Origin: Elysia crispata
Taxonomy: Eukaryota; Mollusca; Gastropoda; Plakobranchidae
Assembly: GCA_033675545.1 (NCBI GenBank)
Contig: JAWDGP010006875.1
Location: forward strand, 203,501-267,500
Length of the DNA stretch: 64,000 nucleotides
Direction: 5' to 3'
Positions 43,366 through 57,689 of this stretch are shown here, piece after piece. Within the stretch, counting starts at the first letter, position 1; each line of letters opens with the position of its first letter. Both the position numbers and the translations under genes were made by a program. The notes beneath the pieces were generated by a model. That model was given only the letters and a program-made list of their open reading frames with translations. It had not been told where the DNA came from and did no database searches.

Positions 43366-44370
43366 TTTAGAGAGAGTGGTCGTGTAAGTTAAGTTAGAGA
43401 GAGTGGTCGTGTTAGTTCAGTTAGAGAGAGTGGTCGTGTTAGTTCAGTTAGAGAGAGTGGTCGTGTTAGTTCAGTTAGAGAGAGTGGTCGTGTTAGTTCA
43501 GTTAGAGAGAGTGGTCGTGTTAGTTCAGTTAGAGAGAGTGGTCGTGTTAGTTCAGTTAGAGAGAGTGGTCGTGTTAGTTCAGTTAGAGAGTGTGGTCGTG
43601 TTAGTTCAGTTAGAGAGAGTGGTCGTGTTAGTTCAGTTAGAGAGAGTGGTCGTGTTAGTTCAGTTAGAGAGAGTGGTCGTGTTAGTTAAGTTAGAGAGAG
43701 TGGTCGTGTTAGTTCAGTTAGAGAGAGTGGTCGTGTTAGTTCAGTTAGAGAGAGTGGTCGTGTTAGTTCAGTCAGAGAGAGTGGTCGTGTTAGTTCAGTT
43801 AGAGAGAGTGGTCGTGTTAGTTCAGTTAGAGAGTGTGGTCGTGTTAGTTCAGTTAGAGAGAGTGGTCGTGTTAGTTCAGTTAGAGAGAGTGGTCGTGTTA
43901 GTTCAGTTAGAGAGAGTGGTCGTGTTAGTTCAGTTAGAGAGAGTGGTCGTGTTAGTTCAGTTAGAGAGAGTGGTCGTGTTAGTTCAGTTACTGAAGGTGG
44001 TCGTGTTAGTTCAGTTAGAGAGAGTGGTCGTGTTAGTTCAGTTACTGAAGGTGGTCGTGTTAGTTCAGTTAGAGAGAGTGGTCGTGTTAGTTCAGTTACT
44101 GAAGGTGGTCGTGTTAGTTCAGTTAGAGAGAGTGGTCGTGTTGGTTCAGTTAGAGAGAGTGGTCGTGTTGGTTCAGTTAGAGAGTGTGGTCGTGTTAATT
44201 CAGTTAGAGAGTGTGGTCGTGTTTGTTCAGTTAGAGAGTGTGCTTGTGTTAGTTCAGTTAGAGAGTGTGGTTGTGTTAGTTCAGTTAGAGAAAGTGGTTG
44301 TGTTGGTTCAGTTAGAGAAAGTGGTTGTGTTAGTTCAGTTAGAGAAAATGGTCGTGTTAGTTCATTTACC
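43366..44370 (+). repeat. 27-bp minisatellite, about 37 copies, with 54-bp higher-order units
   Basis: Units are TTAGAGAGAGTGGTCGTGTT plus AGTTCAG, step 27 bp. A variant with CTGAAG in place of GAGAGA alternates with the standard unit three times at about 43988-44115, giving a 54-bp higher-order repeat. Copies decay toward the right end (GAGTGTG, GAGAAAGTGGTTG). Since 27 is a multiple of three, frames stay open on both strands: 326 codons of a VVVLVQLER repeat on plus and 229 codons on minus. I see no evidence that they are genes. Confidence 0.95.
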
Positions 44371-44505
44371 TTCAAAATTGTAGAGTGGTCACGTTCTAAA
44401 TGAGAAAGTTTGGCCGTGTTAGATTAAAATGAAAGAGACGTGTCAATTTACATTAGAGATGGTAGTCGGGTTACATCAAAGTCAAAGAAAGTAGTCGTGT
44501 TGGTC

Positions 44506-44506
<1 letters not shown>

Positions 44507-44561
<55 letters not shown>
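44507..44561. repeat. (TA)n microsatellite
   Basis: About 27 TA dinucleotides. Confidence 0.95.
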
Positions 44562-44564
<3 letters not shown>

Positions 44565-44685
44565 CACGATTGCCGTTCAAATAAACAGGTGAGAAAGACA
44601 AGTACATTAAGGAAATGCAAACTTTACAAAAATAGAAGACTTTTATTATTTTCCAGAGTCAGACAAAACGTGCAACTGCTCAGAC

Positions 44686-45376
44686 ATTATTAATAATAAT
44701 AATAATGAAGTTATTTCCTAGCGCCTCTTCCTACTTGTAGGCTCGAAGCTCTTTACAATAGTCTATTTACAAACATAGTTTAACATAGTGACACTAGTCT
44801 ATAGTCTAAAACCTAGTCCATTAACAATTCAAACAAACAGAAGAGGAAAAAAAAAAATAAGTTACATGTACAAAGAAAATAAGAGAAGACATTGACAATA
44901 AGACAAATTTCTCAGACTAATTAAGGTCTTCATGTGCAGTAAACAAATGGGTTTTCAATAGGGTCTTAAACTGACTTATAGAACTCGCCTCCCTGATGGA
45001 AAGGGGAAGGGCATTCCAGATAACTGGTGCACATTGTACAAATGCTCTATGGCCGTCTTTTCTTGATGGTTTGCATGGAACTGACAGCAAAGCTTTGTTA
45101 CCTGATCGTAAGCTACGAGTGGGGACGTACATACCGACAAGATCTACAAGATAATTAGGGGCATAGCCGTGAACACATTTGAAGCATAAGACAGCAATCT
45201 TATATTTTATCCTAGTTTGTACAGGAAGCCAGTGTAAATGCCTAAACATGGGTGTTAAGTGATCTCTTTTACGTTTTTTCAAAATGAGACGAGCAGCGTT
45301 GTTCTGAATCAATTGAAGCCTCTTTAGTGTGTCCATGGGTAAGCCATATAGTAAGGAATTACAGTAGATGTTCAAG
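44686..45376 (-). mobile_element. 5'-truncated CR1/L2-type LINE
   Basis: The element runs on the minus strand. It holds the C-terminal end of the reverse-transcriptase ORF (44917..45375), about 210 bp of 3' UTR and an (ATT)n tail at 44686-44705. The 3' end reads GTAAAGAGCTTCGAGCC...GGCGCTAGGAAATAACTT before the tail, close to the GTAAAGCGCTTTGAG...GGCGCTATATAAAT ends typical of L2/CR1 LINEs. The endonuclease and most of the reverse transcriptase are missing. The 5' junction falls at or beside the 76-bp repeat at 45370..45445. Confidence 0.85.
44917..45375 (-). pseudogene. LINE ORF2 C-terminal fragment (reverse transcriptase tail)
   Basis: About 152 codons remain of the C-terminal region after the reverse-transcriptase catalytic domain. 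Recognisable blocks in order are YCNSLLYGLP (residues 4-13), LQLIQNNAARLI, HLHWLPVQTRIKYKI, LCFKCVHGYAPNYL, PTRSLRSG, PVIWNALPLSIREA and FKTLLKTHLF near the end. The catalytic YADD region and the endonuclease are absent, so the fragment cannot be autonomous. The reading frame is undamaged to its stop, which points to a fairly young insertion. The apparent first codon is a truncation artefact, not a true start. Confidence 0.9.
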
Positions 45377-45445
45377 ATGGCGAGAGGTTTAAAGCTAAAG
45401 ACTAGTTTTTTTGTGAGACGTTCTGATCAGATTGGCTATGATGTT
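45370..45445 (+). repeat. 76-bp dispersed repeat, copy 1 (beside LINE 5' end)
   Basis: Matches 46761..46838 almost base for base. Differences are AAAGC/AACGC, ACTAG/ACCAG and T7/T9. It starts TTCAAGATGGCGAGAGG and ends GGCTATGATGTT. It adjoins the 5' end of the truncated LINE. Confidence 0.9.
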
Positions 45446-46760
45446 ATTACTGGGAAAAAAGAATTTTACGGCCCTTGGTTTTAAAAAAAAAATTATTGCT
45501 CCAACCTTGATTGCTAAAGATCTAACCACAATCTGTATAACTTGTACGAGACAAATTTAGAGTGGCAAATTAATAAATGGCTTAACTTGAAAAATTAAGG
45601 TTCTATGTTGGCAATTAAAGGGTCTGGCCAATACCTATAAAACAGAGTGGAAGTTTGAAATGCCTGCATAAGAAGCAGAAGCAGTGTTTACAATCACAAC
45701 CGCCGCTCCGAAAAAAAAAGGCAACGATGACAGTTGTTTTTAAAATACTGACCAATCGAAACAGTACAACTTCCATGCACAGAACAGCATGTTTTCCATG
45801 ATGCTCGCCTTTTGTCTTTACCACAGAGTAGGTCAAATTTCATATACTTTTTAAAGATATTTTCAGTTTTTCACTCCATTAAAATAAAATAACATATATT
45901 TTTTATATAAGGAGTGTGAAGAGAAAGGAGAGCCATTATGACTAGTTTTAGTGACAGAATTTATATCTTGGATCGAAGCGCTGACATGTGAAAGATGTAT
46001 GGAAGAGTTATTCAAAGAAGTGTGTTAACCTGCGCGTATCGTATGAGTTTTTGCGGAGAATTTTCAGGAAGAATTTTTTCATTGGTTTCGGATCTCCGAA
46101 GTCCTAACTGTGAACGGTTGCGAAATTAACTGAAGAGAGAGACGGAGGATCTAAAACAGCAGACCTTCATGTCAGAACATCGGAAGTGAGAGATAGATAA
46201 GATAGAGGGAGACAGAGAGAAAGAGAGAGAGATATAGCGAGAGAGAGAAAGATAGAAAGAGACAGAGACAGGCAGATAGACACACAGACAGAAAGAATGT
46301 GACTCAAGCAGCAATTGATCCTCAATTTTGACCATTTTTCTGGCTCCCAAGTCCGCAAATCTGTGGCAATTTGACCGTCAGCAGCCAGTCGTGTCTGTCA
46401 CACAGTGAGGTTTTATGCCTTATTAAGAGCGACATTTTACTGAGGTGATTGATTCATTATAGATTTGCCCATCAGACAGCAGTAGAGGTTTATAAGCTGG
46501 GACGTTGCGAACTGGGGAGCAAGCGCAGGCGCATTCGTAATTTATGGAAATCGTTGACCTTCTAAATAGGCCAATCGGCTTTGTCTGTTTTCTAAAAATA
46601 GGAGTAAAAAAAAAATAAGGAAAAAGCAAAAGAAGTCTATGGTGGGGTGTTGGCAAAGACAGGCTTATGCTTTATTGTGATAGAGTCAGAAATGAAGATG
46701 AGTTGAGTACAAAGAAATGCTAGCATTGGTATCTGTGATCTGATAATAAGTATTGGTTTT
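45446..46760. other. Unique sequence with a short GA/GACA tract
   Basis: A purine-rich imperfect GA/GACA tract lies at about 46186-46292. No gene recognised. Confidence 0.4.
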
Positions 46761-46838
46761 GTTCAAGATGGCGAGAGGTTTAACGCTAAAGACCAGTTTT
46801 TTTTTGTGAGACGTTCTGATCAGATTGGCTATGATGTT
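46761..46838 (+). repeat. 76-bp dispersed repeat, copy 2
   Basis: Second copy of the segment at 45370..45445, same orientation, 1.39 kb away, with no LINE coding sequence attached. Confidence 0.9.
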
Positions 46839-49800
46839 TCGGAGCGCCATGGACGCTATCAGATTTTTAAACAGAAAACATCCAGATTTCAGTGAAGATT
46901 GATGTATAGGACGCTGCCCCATCTGATCGATGAAAAAATTCGATGTTTATTTGCAGAGAGAACTCGCCCTAGATTTGGTCCCCGGAACGCACTGTAGCTC
47001 TTCTGCCACGTTCACGTGAAGGGTAATTTCTTTGTTCACTAGATTTCAAATCATTTTTAGAACAAACAAAGAGTTTGATACTTAAATTTAGCTCATAAAA
47101 ATAATTGTGGCATTCAAGTAGGTCATAATATATGGTGAATAACTCTGAAACAAACTCGTCGAAAGCCATCGCTGTCTCGGATTAAAGAAATATATTTCAT
47201 TGCGCAAAGCAATTCGAAAATTCAGATACATTAATTAAAAAAATTGAATATGGTTTATCAGCTAAGTATGTACGTCAAGTGTTTCACCATTTAGTTTAAC
47301 AATAATAGAGTAAAATCAATGTAATGTGCTAATATACTCTTTCATTTTTTTTCCGTACTGAACATCTTTTACACAGCACCAATATTAGTCTTGACGGATT
47401 TGAACCAAGAACGTTTTAAAGAACCATTTAAATATAAATCTTATGTCTATTTAACAAGAAAAAATATCATATCCTCCAGAAATAATTATTGAGTTTAAAT
47501 CTAAAGCACTGCTTAAGTATGCCCAAAACCAACTGAGTCAATCGTTTCCACACGCAGACTGAAGCAACATTCCTGCCGACTTAATGTCTCTCCACAGAGA
47601 CCCCAGGACTTTCAACCGCAAAGCCGAGATTTACTGACTGAGGAAACACAGTGGAAGGGCAGAATCTTCCAGATCTTGATGGGCTTCAGGGGCTGAGAAC
47701 AACAGTGAACACAATTATTTGATTGAAAGACAAGACGACGCTGCGCCATTCACAGGGCGGCCGGGAGCAAAATTAATAGCGTCGGCATTGAGAGAAAAGA
47801 ATGGAGATGAGAAACAAAAATCGATACCGACCACGTAAAAAGAACCCACAGTCAAATTCAGCGGCATCGTTTCTAATGATATCAAGGTAGAGATTGAAAT
47901 TATTGATATTGTATCTCATTTAACTGGAAACAAGAAACTTCTAAATTCGTGTATCGATCTTGTATCTTGATTAACCGGAGAGAGAGCACAAACGTGCAAA
48001 CTCAAATATGAAATCACACATTGTACTTGGAAATAAAAAGTTTTAAATGAATCAGTAATCAAAAGCTGAGAGTATTTAGACAGATATGAAAAAAAAATCA
48101 TGTGACGATGATCTCAGTCTCAAGTGGTCGTTTTTCCCTTTTTCCCAACACAATTCCACAGTTTGACTGCGCATGTTTTTTTGTTTTTTTTTTTAAATAA
48201 CTAAGCAAATATTTCAAAGTAAACAGCAAGCCATACATTTTCACAAGAAACCTTTTTATTGACTGAGAAATGTATCAAAGTTTTTTTGTTTTTAATTTCA
48301 AGTTTTATAAAAGATATTTTGACAGCTTAAGTTTTGTTCTCTGATTTTGTAAGGTTTTAGTCATAGATGGAATTTTCGATGTGCACTCTTATACCACTAT
48401 GAATAATTTTTCTTTGCAACAAGCAAAGGATCATTTGCAATTACATTTTCTTTCTAAATTATTCATTAGAATAGTGTATTGAACGAACGAGAATTAGAAG
48501 ACTAGTATAGCGTTATATGATTAAAAAAAATGTTCTCTCTTATATCACTGGAAAAAGTGTTGACATTCACAAAAACAGAAGATCGTTGCCTCGAACAGAA
48601 AACGAATCGAAAATAGCATCTGGTAAAACACAAGTTGATTTAGTGCTGATCAACACGTTAAAAGCTTCGAAGACGCAATCCTGCCTCAAGGCTAATTTAA
48701 CACTGCAACATCTCGATAAGGGTAAAAAAAAAATAACGCTTTGGAAAATACATTTATTTGGGAGAAAAGGGACTTGCGGGGTAGAAGAAGAAAGAAAATT
48801 CGAATCGAAATCTTCACACTCAAAGTACAGCAAAGCAAAACAAGACACACAAACACGTAGAAAAACACACACACAAACACAAAACATCTTAAAACTCACA
48901 GCACTCTTAGATCGTCAGTCCCGTTAAAACAGAAACAAAAACAAAAACAAAAACAAAAAAACCAGAGTACTCAATACCGACAAATTCCTTTGACAGGTTG
49001 CCGTCTCGCCACTAAGAGAGCAGAAAAATACCTCTCAGAAATCGCAGACAGACGTGGCTTTAATCAGGGGAGACTAAAAAATCCCAGTTGAGTAGTCTTC
49101 TTTATTCTAAAAATAACTCCTTCGTTTCACTTTGCCAAAGAAACGAGAAAAATGAAAATCTGAAGATACATGATTTTCCTAGCCTTTATGTTTTGTTTAT
49201 ATTTTTCCTTACAACCCGACGAGAAAGGCGTAGGAGAAGTTGAAGAATTTCGATCAACTTTTTCTCTGCAAATCTTAACACGGGTGGTAACATAAGAAAC
49301 AACATATTACAATACAATATTATGTACCAAATTTAGTCTTATACGACACACCCATGGAGACAACAAAGCGAAATTTGGATGAAAGGAAACTGCTCTTAAT
49401 ATGAAAAAGAATTGTTTTGCTTTTTATAAATACTAGAAAAACGCGCAAACATTTTTGACATATATTTTTTTTTCAATCTCTGAGAAAGTTGGAAGGTCAA
49501 AGTTGATGCATTGATGAGAAAACAACATTTTCAGGCTTTTTTTTTAATTAACATCTCAGTGGCAGAAAAGGTGCACAAGGTAAGAGCAACAGCGAGTGAC
49601 TCTGAACGAGTTTGGTCAATCTATTGGTACTAAAAAACACCGCCTTTATGGTAGTCACTAATCATTTTTCAGAAGCATCTGTAAGCATCACTCCTTGCGC
49701 AAAATTTAAGCATCGGTTAATATCTTGAAAATAGAGAAAAACTTTAAGAATGTCAATGCCTTTAATTCGTGGCTGCTTTTGAGAACTATTTTTTTCCCTA

Positions 49801-50392
49801 CAAAATAGGAATAAAGGCTTTTTAAAGATAATGTTAATTTCGTGGTACACGTTAGAATTAAGCTTTCAATGCACCCCCCGCCCCCAAGCTTTTTCTCCAA
49901 TTCCCTGCCTCCATTACCTTAAACAAGTTCTCAATTAAGACATTTTCATTCTGTAGTCCCTTTTATCTGCGCGTCATCTTTAACTCTCCAATTCAATTCA
50001 TTCTTTGCGATTTTTCGAAATTAATTTTTCTTTACTGTTTGGACCTCAGGCTTTTCCCAATGCACTAAAATTAATAAAACTGGTAATTTTTGTATCGAAG
50101 CTTTAATTTTTTTGGACTATACGTGGAACACAAGTATGAGGAAGGAAGCACTTGAACGTAAATCATTAATTTCTTAAAACAAGAATAAGTCATCGCGTGA
50201 GGACAATTTAATTATTAATGAAAACTTGAGAAAATCCCGGAGAGAGCTTGACGTGAAATGGCTTAAAAAATCTGTAAACCTAACAAAAAAAAATATGAAA
50301 AACAATTTTTGATGGCGAGAGGGACGAGGGAGCAAATATCGAGAACAAGAAGGAACGAAAACTAAAACCATAAATGCAAACACACACATATA

Positions 50393-50429
<37 letters not shown>

Positions 50430-52059
50430 GATTGATAAATAAATAAAAGATAAATAGATAGATAGAAAGAGAGCTAGATAAGCCAATAGATAATTATGTT
50501 GATATAGATAGCTCTAGAATTATCAGAAGATAAATAGAAATAGAAATATAGAATAATTTTTTGTCTACATTACATAATTATTTAATGAGTACTTTAGGTT
50601 AAAAAAAAAAATCCATATTGACAAAAGACATTTGCCAGAAGGCCGAAAAAGAAAAACAGTGAAAGTAAAATCTGCGACTGCCTTCAAAAGCGACATTGCC
50701 CATTCGACAACGAGAGCTTAATCAACTGAATGGGCTGTCGGCAAACCATCATAAAGGGAAGAAGTAAACGGAAAACAACATTGTATTCACAGACTAAATC
50801 TACTTGCCAAAAATGAGGTACAACTCATGAACTATTCAAACCATATTTTCAAGAAAATCACAAAAAAATATATGGTAATAAGCTCCAATTTCTATCACTT
50901 CATTTTATAGGCGTAATTTAATGCGCATTAATATACGGTGATTCTTATATAATTTACTATATGGTGGATTAAAGTTTTATAGAATCTAGACTCAATCAGA
51001 GAACTTCAGCAAGGGAAATATGCGGTCTTTAGCGGTGATATTGAAAGTGACCCAAACCATCGATTCTTTGCTCGACAGAGAACAATGTTGTTACTAACAC
51101 TTTGGTGAAATATTCATTTCTTGACTCACTACCTTTACATAAGATTGACTCACATCTTAACCCCCCCCCCCCTTTTTTTTTTAACCACCTCTTTTCTCTC
51201 TCACCCACACAGACGCACAAATACACAATATCGACACCTTTCGCCTAGGCCACGTAGTATTTTGTTCTTTCGACAAAAAGAAAAGAATCCACACTAAAAA
51301 AAGATCAAATAAAAAACCCCAGCAAAAAACAAGATAATTGACCAACTCAAGTGAAACAAAGGGAGAAGGGCAGAGCAACCGGTTCGCCCGTAATGCCCCC
51401 ATGCACGAGAGCTCTGAACTCTGTCAGCTGCAGAGAGCACAAAACACTAATCCGATTTTGTTTTTTTTTCAAATGCAAAATCGATAGTGCCATGGACAGC
51501 CGCCATATTGAACCTGACTAAAAAAGAACAAGAGCAAAAAAAACTAATTATCGAAGCAGGTCAGTATTACGGCTCAATGCCAGGATAGGAATGCTCGTGA
51601 AGGCGTCGCATCGGACATGACGATCTGTTATTTTACAAGGACAAAAAGTATTTAAGAGGTTCAATTGAAAAGCAGAATAACGGGATCTATACAACACATC
51701 GGCCTAGAAACAGAAGCAATCAAAACCATTAAGAGATTAGGGAAGAAAACAATATTTCAAGTCCCACGAAAAAGGTTTGAATTAAAAAACAAAGCAGTGA
51801 AAAAACAAAGACAAAATAATAAAAACAATCGAGAAAATAAAAAGATTAAAAATAATAGCAACAATTAAAAAAAAATTCTTTTGGATCACAACCCTAATTT
51901 GGTTATCAAATTTAATCTGTAACAAACATTTACATATTTCAAAATATATTTTGAAATAATGTTGCTAAAGTTAAATGTAATATTGGTTATGGATTTCAGA
52001 ATTCTTTGAGAAAATAATGGCGATTGACCAAAGCAAATTTTCACCACAGATTTATACAC
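46839..52059. other. Unique AT-rich sequence
   Basis: Contains (TA)n at 50397-50426 and a C-run/T-run junction at 51162-51181. GC-raised patches lie near 47560-47780 and 51360-51515. On the minus strand at 47408-47398, GGTTCAAATCC is a near-perfect B box without a clear A box. A 136-codon lysine-rich open frame at 48517-48927 shows no family resemblance. Confidence 0.35.
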
Positions 52060-52170
52060 AAAAACAAAAACAAAAAACAAAACAAAACAACAACCAAACC
52101 AACCCCCCCAAAAAAAACAACCCAAAAAACAAGAAAACAAAGCAAAACAGAAACAAATAAACAAACAAAC

Positions 52171-52221
<51 letters not shown>

Positions 52222-52222
52222 A
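52060..52222. repeat. A/C-rich tract with C7-A8 junction and (CAA)n
   Basis: CAAAA repeats on the left, C7 followed by A8 at 52103-52117, then (CAAA)n and about 16 CAA triplets. Confidence 0.92.
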
Positions 52223-54318
52223 ACCCCAAAACAACGTACTTTTCCCAGACAATAAAGAATGGTACTTTTTTTTTGGTACCCCTCCCCCCTTTTTTTTGCA
52301 TATCTATAAAAATCTAGCTAAAATAAACTTCACCACATGCATAAGAAGAATAAAGATAAACATGTTAGAATCCTGGACGCACTTGAGCCATTTTATATTT
52401 ATCATCTTTTTATACGTAGCTACTCCTACCAAAGCTCTCGGAAATCACAAATGGTTTATCTTAGGTGAGCGTGAGACAGAAAACACGATGACCTAAGAAA
52501 CCTTATCACAGTTAAATGTTGTCAGCCTGAGAAATCTAGTCCAGCAACAGTATACACTGTCATGATACTGAATCTAAGAATAGCTATTATGACCTCGTGT
52601 ACTGGCATCATGAAAAATAGGTAAAGACAAAACGTTGAGACCCAATTGTTCCATTTTTTTCTACATGCACATCTAAAACGTCAAGTTATAAATTTGCTTG
52701 TTGCAACGTTATTTATACTCTTCTCAACATATCAACTATTACAGGATGTAGCTTTTTTAAATCTACAGTATTGTGACGCGATCAAGAAGATATAATTTCT
52801 AAGTGTTTGAAAGTTCGCAGACTTTCTCAGATTTCCCCTGAGGATCCTAATTAGTCGGATACATTAGCCAGTGACTTCACTCTCAGCATCGCGCAAAGTG
52901 GCCAACATCGACAGATTTATGGGAACCTTGCACTGTTAGGATATTGACAAACAGGACTAGGGCTGATGCAAATAACTCTGAACATCAAGAGATTAGACAT
53001 TTTTTTAATCTGAAATTCCTCACGAAAACGCGTCACTTCCAGCTAAGTCTCGGGGGAGTAATTTGAAAATTCCCAGGGACAAAAACCGCTCAGTGCTAGA
53101 ACCGCAGGAATTGATCGATACTTGAAATGGAAAAGGTTTAAAAAAAAAAAAACCAAGCTAAAACACAAGATGTTTTTAATACCGCGGTTGAGAAATATTG
53201 ATTCTCTGCTTAAGTCTCCCTCATCTCTTCCACAGTTGTTTTTTTTTTTTTAATCTCTCTGACTGTTTTTTGTCAGAAGAACCTCGGAGACCCCTTTCTG
53301 CGGTCGACAAACAGAAAAACTGGAGGTTTTGTTGACTGCGGCTTGTTTTTAAAAGGTTACTTTTCATTCATGTATTCTTGCATCAATACGGAGAGCGCTA
53401 GTCTTTGATGTTTAATTAGCTTGCTTTTAGAACTTTCAAAATGCTCGTGTATCTTTCTAAAAAAATAAACAGTTATTCATCTTCACAGCCAGGGTAATTA
53501 CAGACTTTCTTGAACAATACAAATTATCTACACCTTATTGAAACTTTCCTAAAAAAGCAGGAAAATCAATTTTGGGATTCAAAAGCCAAACCTCAGAAGA
53601 ATTAGCGCAATCCCATACAGAGCTTCCATTACAGATTCTGTTCTCAGAACATGAAACTGATATAGATTTTCCCTCCCTTTTTAGCTCATTGTGATCTTTG
53701 ATTACTTTAATTTCCCGTAGGTTTCCTCTCCCAAAAAAACTTGAACGGAAATCTGGCTTAATCGTTTAAAAAACAAACTATGCCTGCTTATCACTCGTAT
53801 ACATATTTTTTTTCAAAGCAATGCATGAATATCTAAAACACAGATACAGTTAAAATGGAAACAAACCATACACTCACGGAACAAAGCAAAAACAAAAACG
53901 AGACAAATCACATTGATCTCTCTGTTCTGCTCTATGCACATTATGAATATGCATTTTGCGAACTAAAGTTTACATTCTTTTGCTTTTATCTTCGTGGACA
54001 AAATGCACTGCTCACTCTCCCATCGCAAACCAAGTTATTAGAAATAGGCATATTTCCCATAACTTCCACGCATTCCGCCGAGGTAGTTCTAACAATCCTG
54101 ACTTAAACAAAAACATCATCCATTATCTGATATAATAGAGTCTATGTTGTTCATGATTGACTCCTCGTGCTTCCATTATCTCACTCCCTCCCATATCTGA
54201 ACGGTTTCTCTCTCTCTCTCCCTCTGTCCCCTCGCTTCTTTCCCATCCTCTGTTTCGGTCACTGTCTATCTGTCCGTCTCCCTGCCTCTCCCTCCATCCT
54301 TCTCTCTCTCTGTCTCTC
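52223..54318. other. Unique AT-rich sequence
   Basis: No gene, array or element recognised. Confidence 0.4.
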
Positions 54319-54367
54319 TTTAATATATAAATAAAGAAAGCAGTCAAGCATGTTAGAGGCTGAGACA

Positions 54368-54427
<60 letters not shown>

Positions 54428-54479
54428 AATATATAAATAAAGAAAGCAGTCAAACAACGTTAGAGGTTGAGGCAGACTC

Positions 54480-54537
<58 letters not shown>
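54319..54537 (+). repeat. Tandem pair of a 50-bp unit each followed by (CT)n
   Basis: AATATATAAATAAAGAAAGC plus AGTCAA... occurs at 54322 and at 54428 (offset 106 bp). Each copy is followed by a GCAGACTCTC-type junction into (CT)n (54370-54423 and 54478-54537). The core is also found beside the GA tracts at 27.7 and 28.0 kb. Confidence 0.9.
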
Positions 54538-54540
<3 letters not shown>

Positions 54541-54832
54541 AACATAAGTTCTTTCATGTTTTTCTCAACTTCGATTCAAGCCCTATGTGATCGCTTGCCT
54601 GTTCATTATACCATTGATTTTCTGCTGGGTGATTCTGTATTTCAAAAGACGAGAAAACGTTGATACGGACATAAGTTGAAAGCCTCCCTCATAGATGTAT
54701 GATGAGAATATTATTTTTATAAATCAATATGAAAAACCACATGAATTTCATAAAACAGATTAAAGTGGACAAAGCGGAGGCGAAGTGAAAAGAAGAAGGG
54801 GTAAAAAGCGTACTACATAATTATGAGCGCGC

Positions 54833-56450
<1,618 letters not shown>

Positions 56451-57380
56451 AGAGGTAGAACTAATCTATGCAGCACACAGTAGAGGTAGAACTGATCTAT
56501 ACAGCATACAGAAGAGGTAGAACTGATCTATACAGCACACAGTAGAGGTAGAACTGATCTACACAGCATACAATAGAGGTAGAACTGATCTATACAGCAT
56601 ACAGTAGAGGTAGAACTAATCTATGCAGCACACAGTAGAGGTAGAACTGATCTATACAGCACACAGTAGAGGTAGAACTGATCTATACAGCACACAGTAG
56701 AGGTAGAACTGATCTATACAGCACACAGTAGAGGTAGAACTGATCTATACAGCACATAGTAGAGGTAGAACTGATCTATACAGCACACAGTAGAGGTAGA
56801 ACTGATCTATACAGCACACAGTAGAGGTAGAACTGATCTATACAGCACACAGTAGAGGTAGAACTGATCTATACAGCACACAGTAGAGGTAGAACTGATC
56901 TATACAGCACATAGTAGAGGTAGAACTGATCTATACAGCACACAGTAGAGGTAGAACTGATCTATACAGCACACAGTAGAGGTAGAACTGATCTATAACG
57001 CACACAGTAGAGGTAGAACTGATCTATACTGCACACAGTAGAGGTAGAACTGATCTATAACGCACACAGTAGAGGTAGAACTGATCTATACTGCACACAG
57101 TAGAGGTAGAACTGATCTACACAGCATACAGAAGAGGTAGAACTGATCTTTACAGCATACAGTAGAGGTAGAACTGATCTATACAGCATACAGAGGAGGT
57201 AGAACTGATCTATACGGCATACAGTAGAGGTAGAACTGATCTATACAGCACACAGTAGAGGTAGAACTGATCTACACAGCACACAGCAGAGCTAGAACTG
57301 ATCTATACAGCACATAGTAGAGGTAGAACTGATCTATACAGCACGCAGTAGAGGTAGAACTGATCTATACAGCACACAGC
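56451..57380 (+). repeat. 31-bp minisatellite, 30 copies
   Basis: Units AGAGGTAGAACTGATCTATA plus CAGCACACAGT repeat every 31 bp (56451, 56482 and so on) for 930 bp. Variants include CATAC for CACAC, a TAACGC/TACTGC pair alternating twice near 56990-57085 (a 62-bp higher-order unit), and more diverged copies at both edges. Confidence 0.95.
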
Positions 57381-57689
57381 ATCGCCACCATTAACTAAAC
57401 CGACAAGATAAATGGAGGTGCAATGGTCACACCTCACGCCACTGGTATTACAGCGTTAAAAGTGGTTGGTGGAGGAAGCTGACCTAATACATGTATTGCA
57501 GCTCTTTTCTGGATAATCGAAACTGACTTAAACAGACAGAAAAAAAAAAAGATTTAAATCCTTAATGACAGATAAAAAAATCAAAACGAAAACTAAAAAC
57601 CAGTCATTTACATGTCCCTAAATGATTTAATATGATATAACGCATTCATCGGTTTACAAATAAAAAACATAGTAACGCGAATCCTCATT
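57381..57689. other. Short unique spacer between two minisatellites
   Basis: Nothing recognised apart from an A-run near 57540. Confidence 0.5.

Noticed and set aside
43403-44383. 326-codon plus-strand frame (VVVLVQLER repeats)
   Set aside because: It is produced by a 27-bp minisatellite. The opposite strand is open too, and there is no start context, splice structure or flanking coding sequence.
47398-47408. B-box-like GGTTCAAATCC on the minus strand as a tRNA or SINE
   Set aside because: No A box or tRNA fold was found at the expected distance, so it is not called as a feature.
48517-48927. 136-codon lysine-rich plus-strand frame
   Set aside because: No family resemblance, AT-driven composition, and a CA-repeat right end; probably chance.
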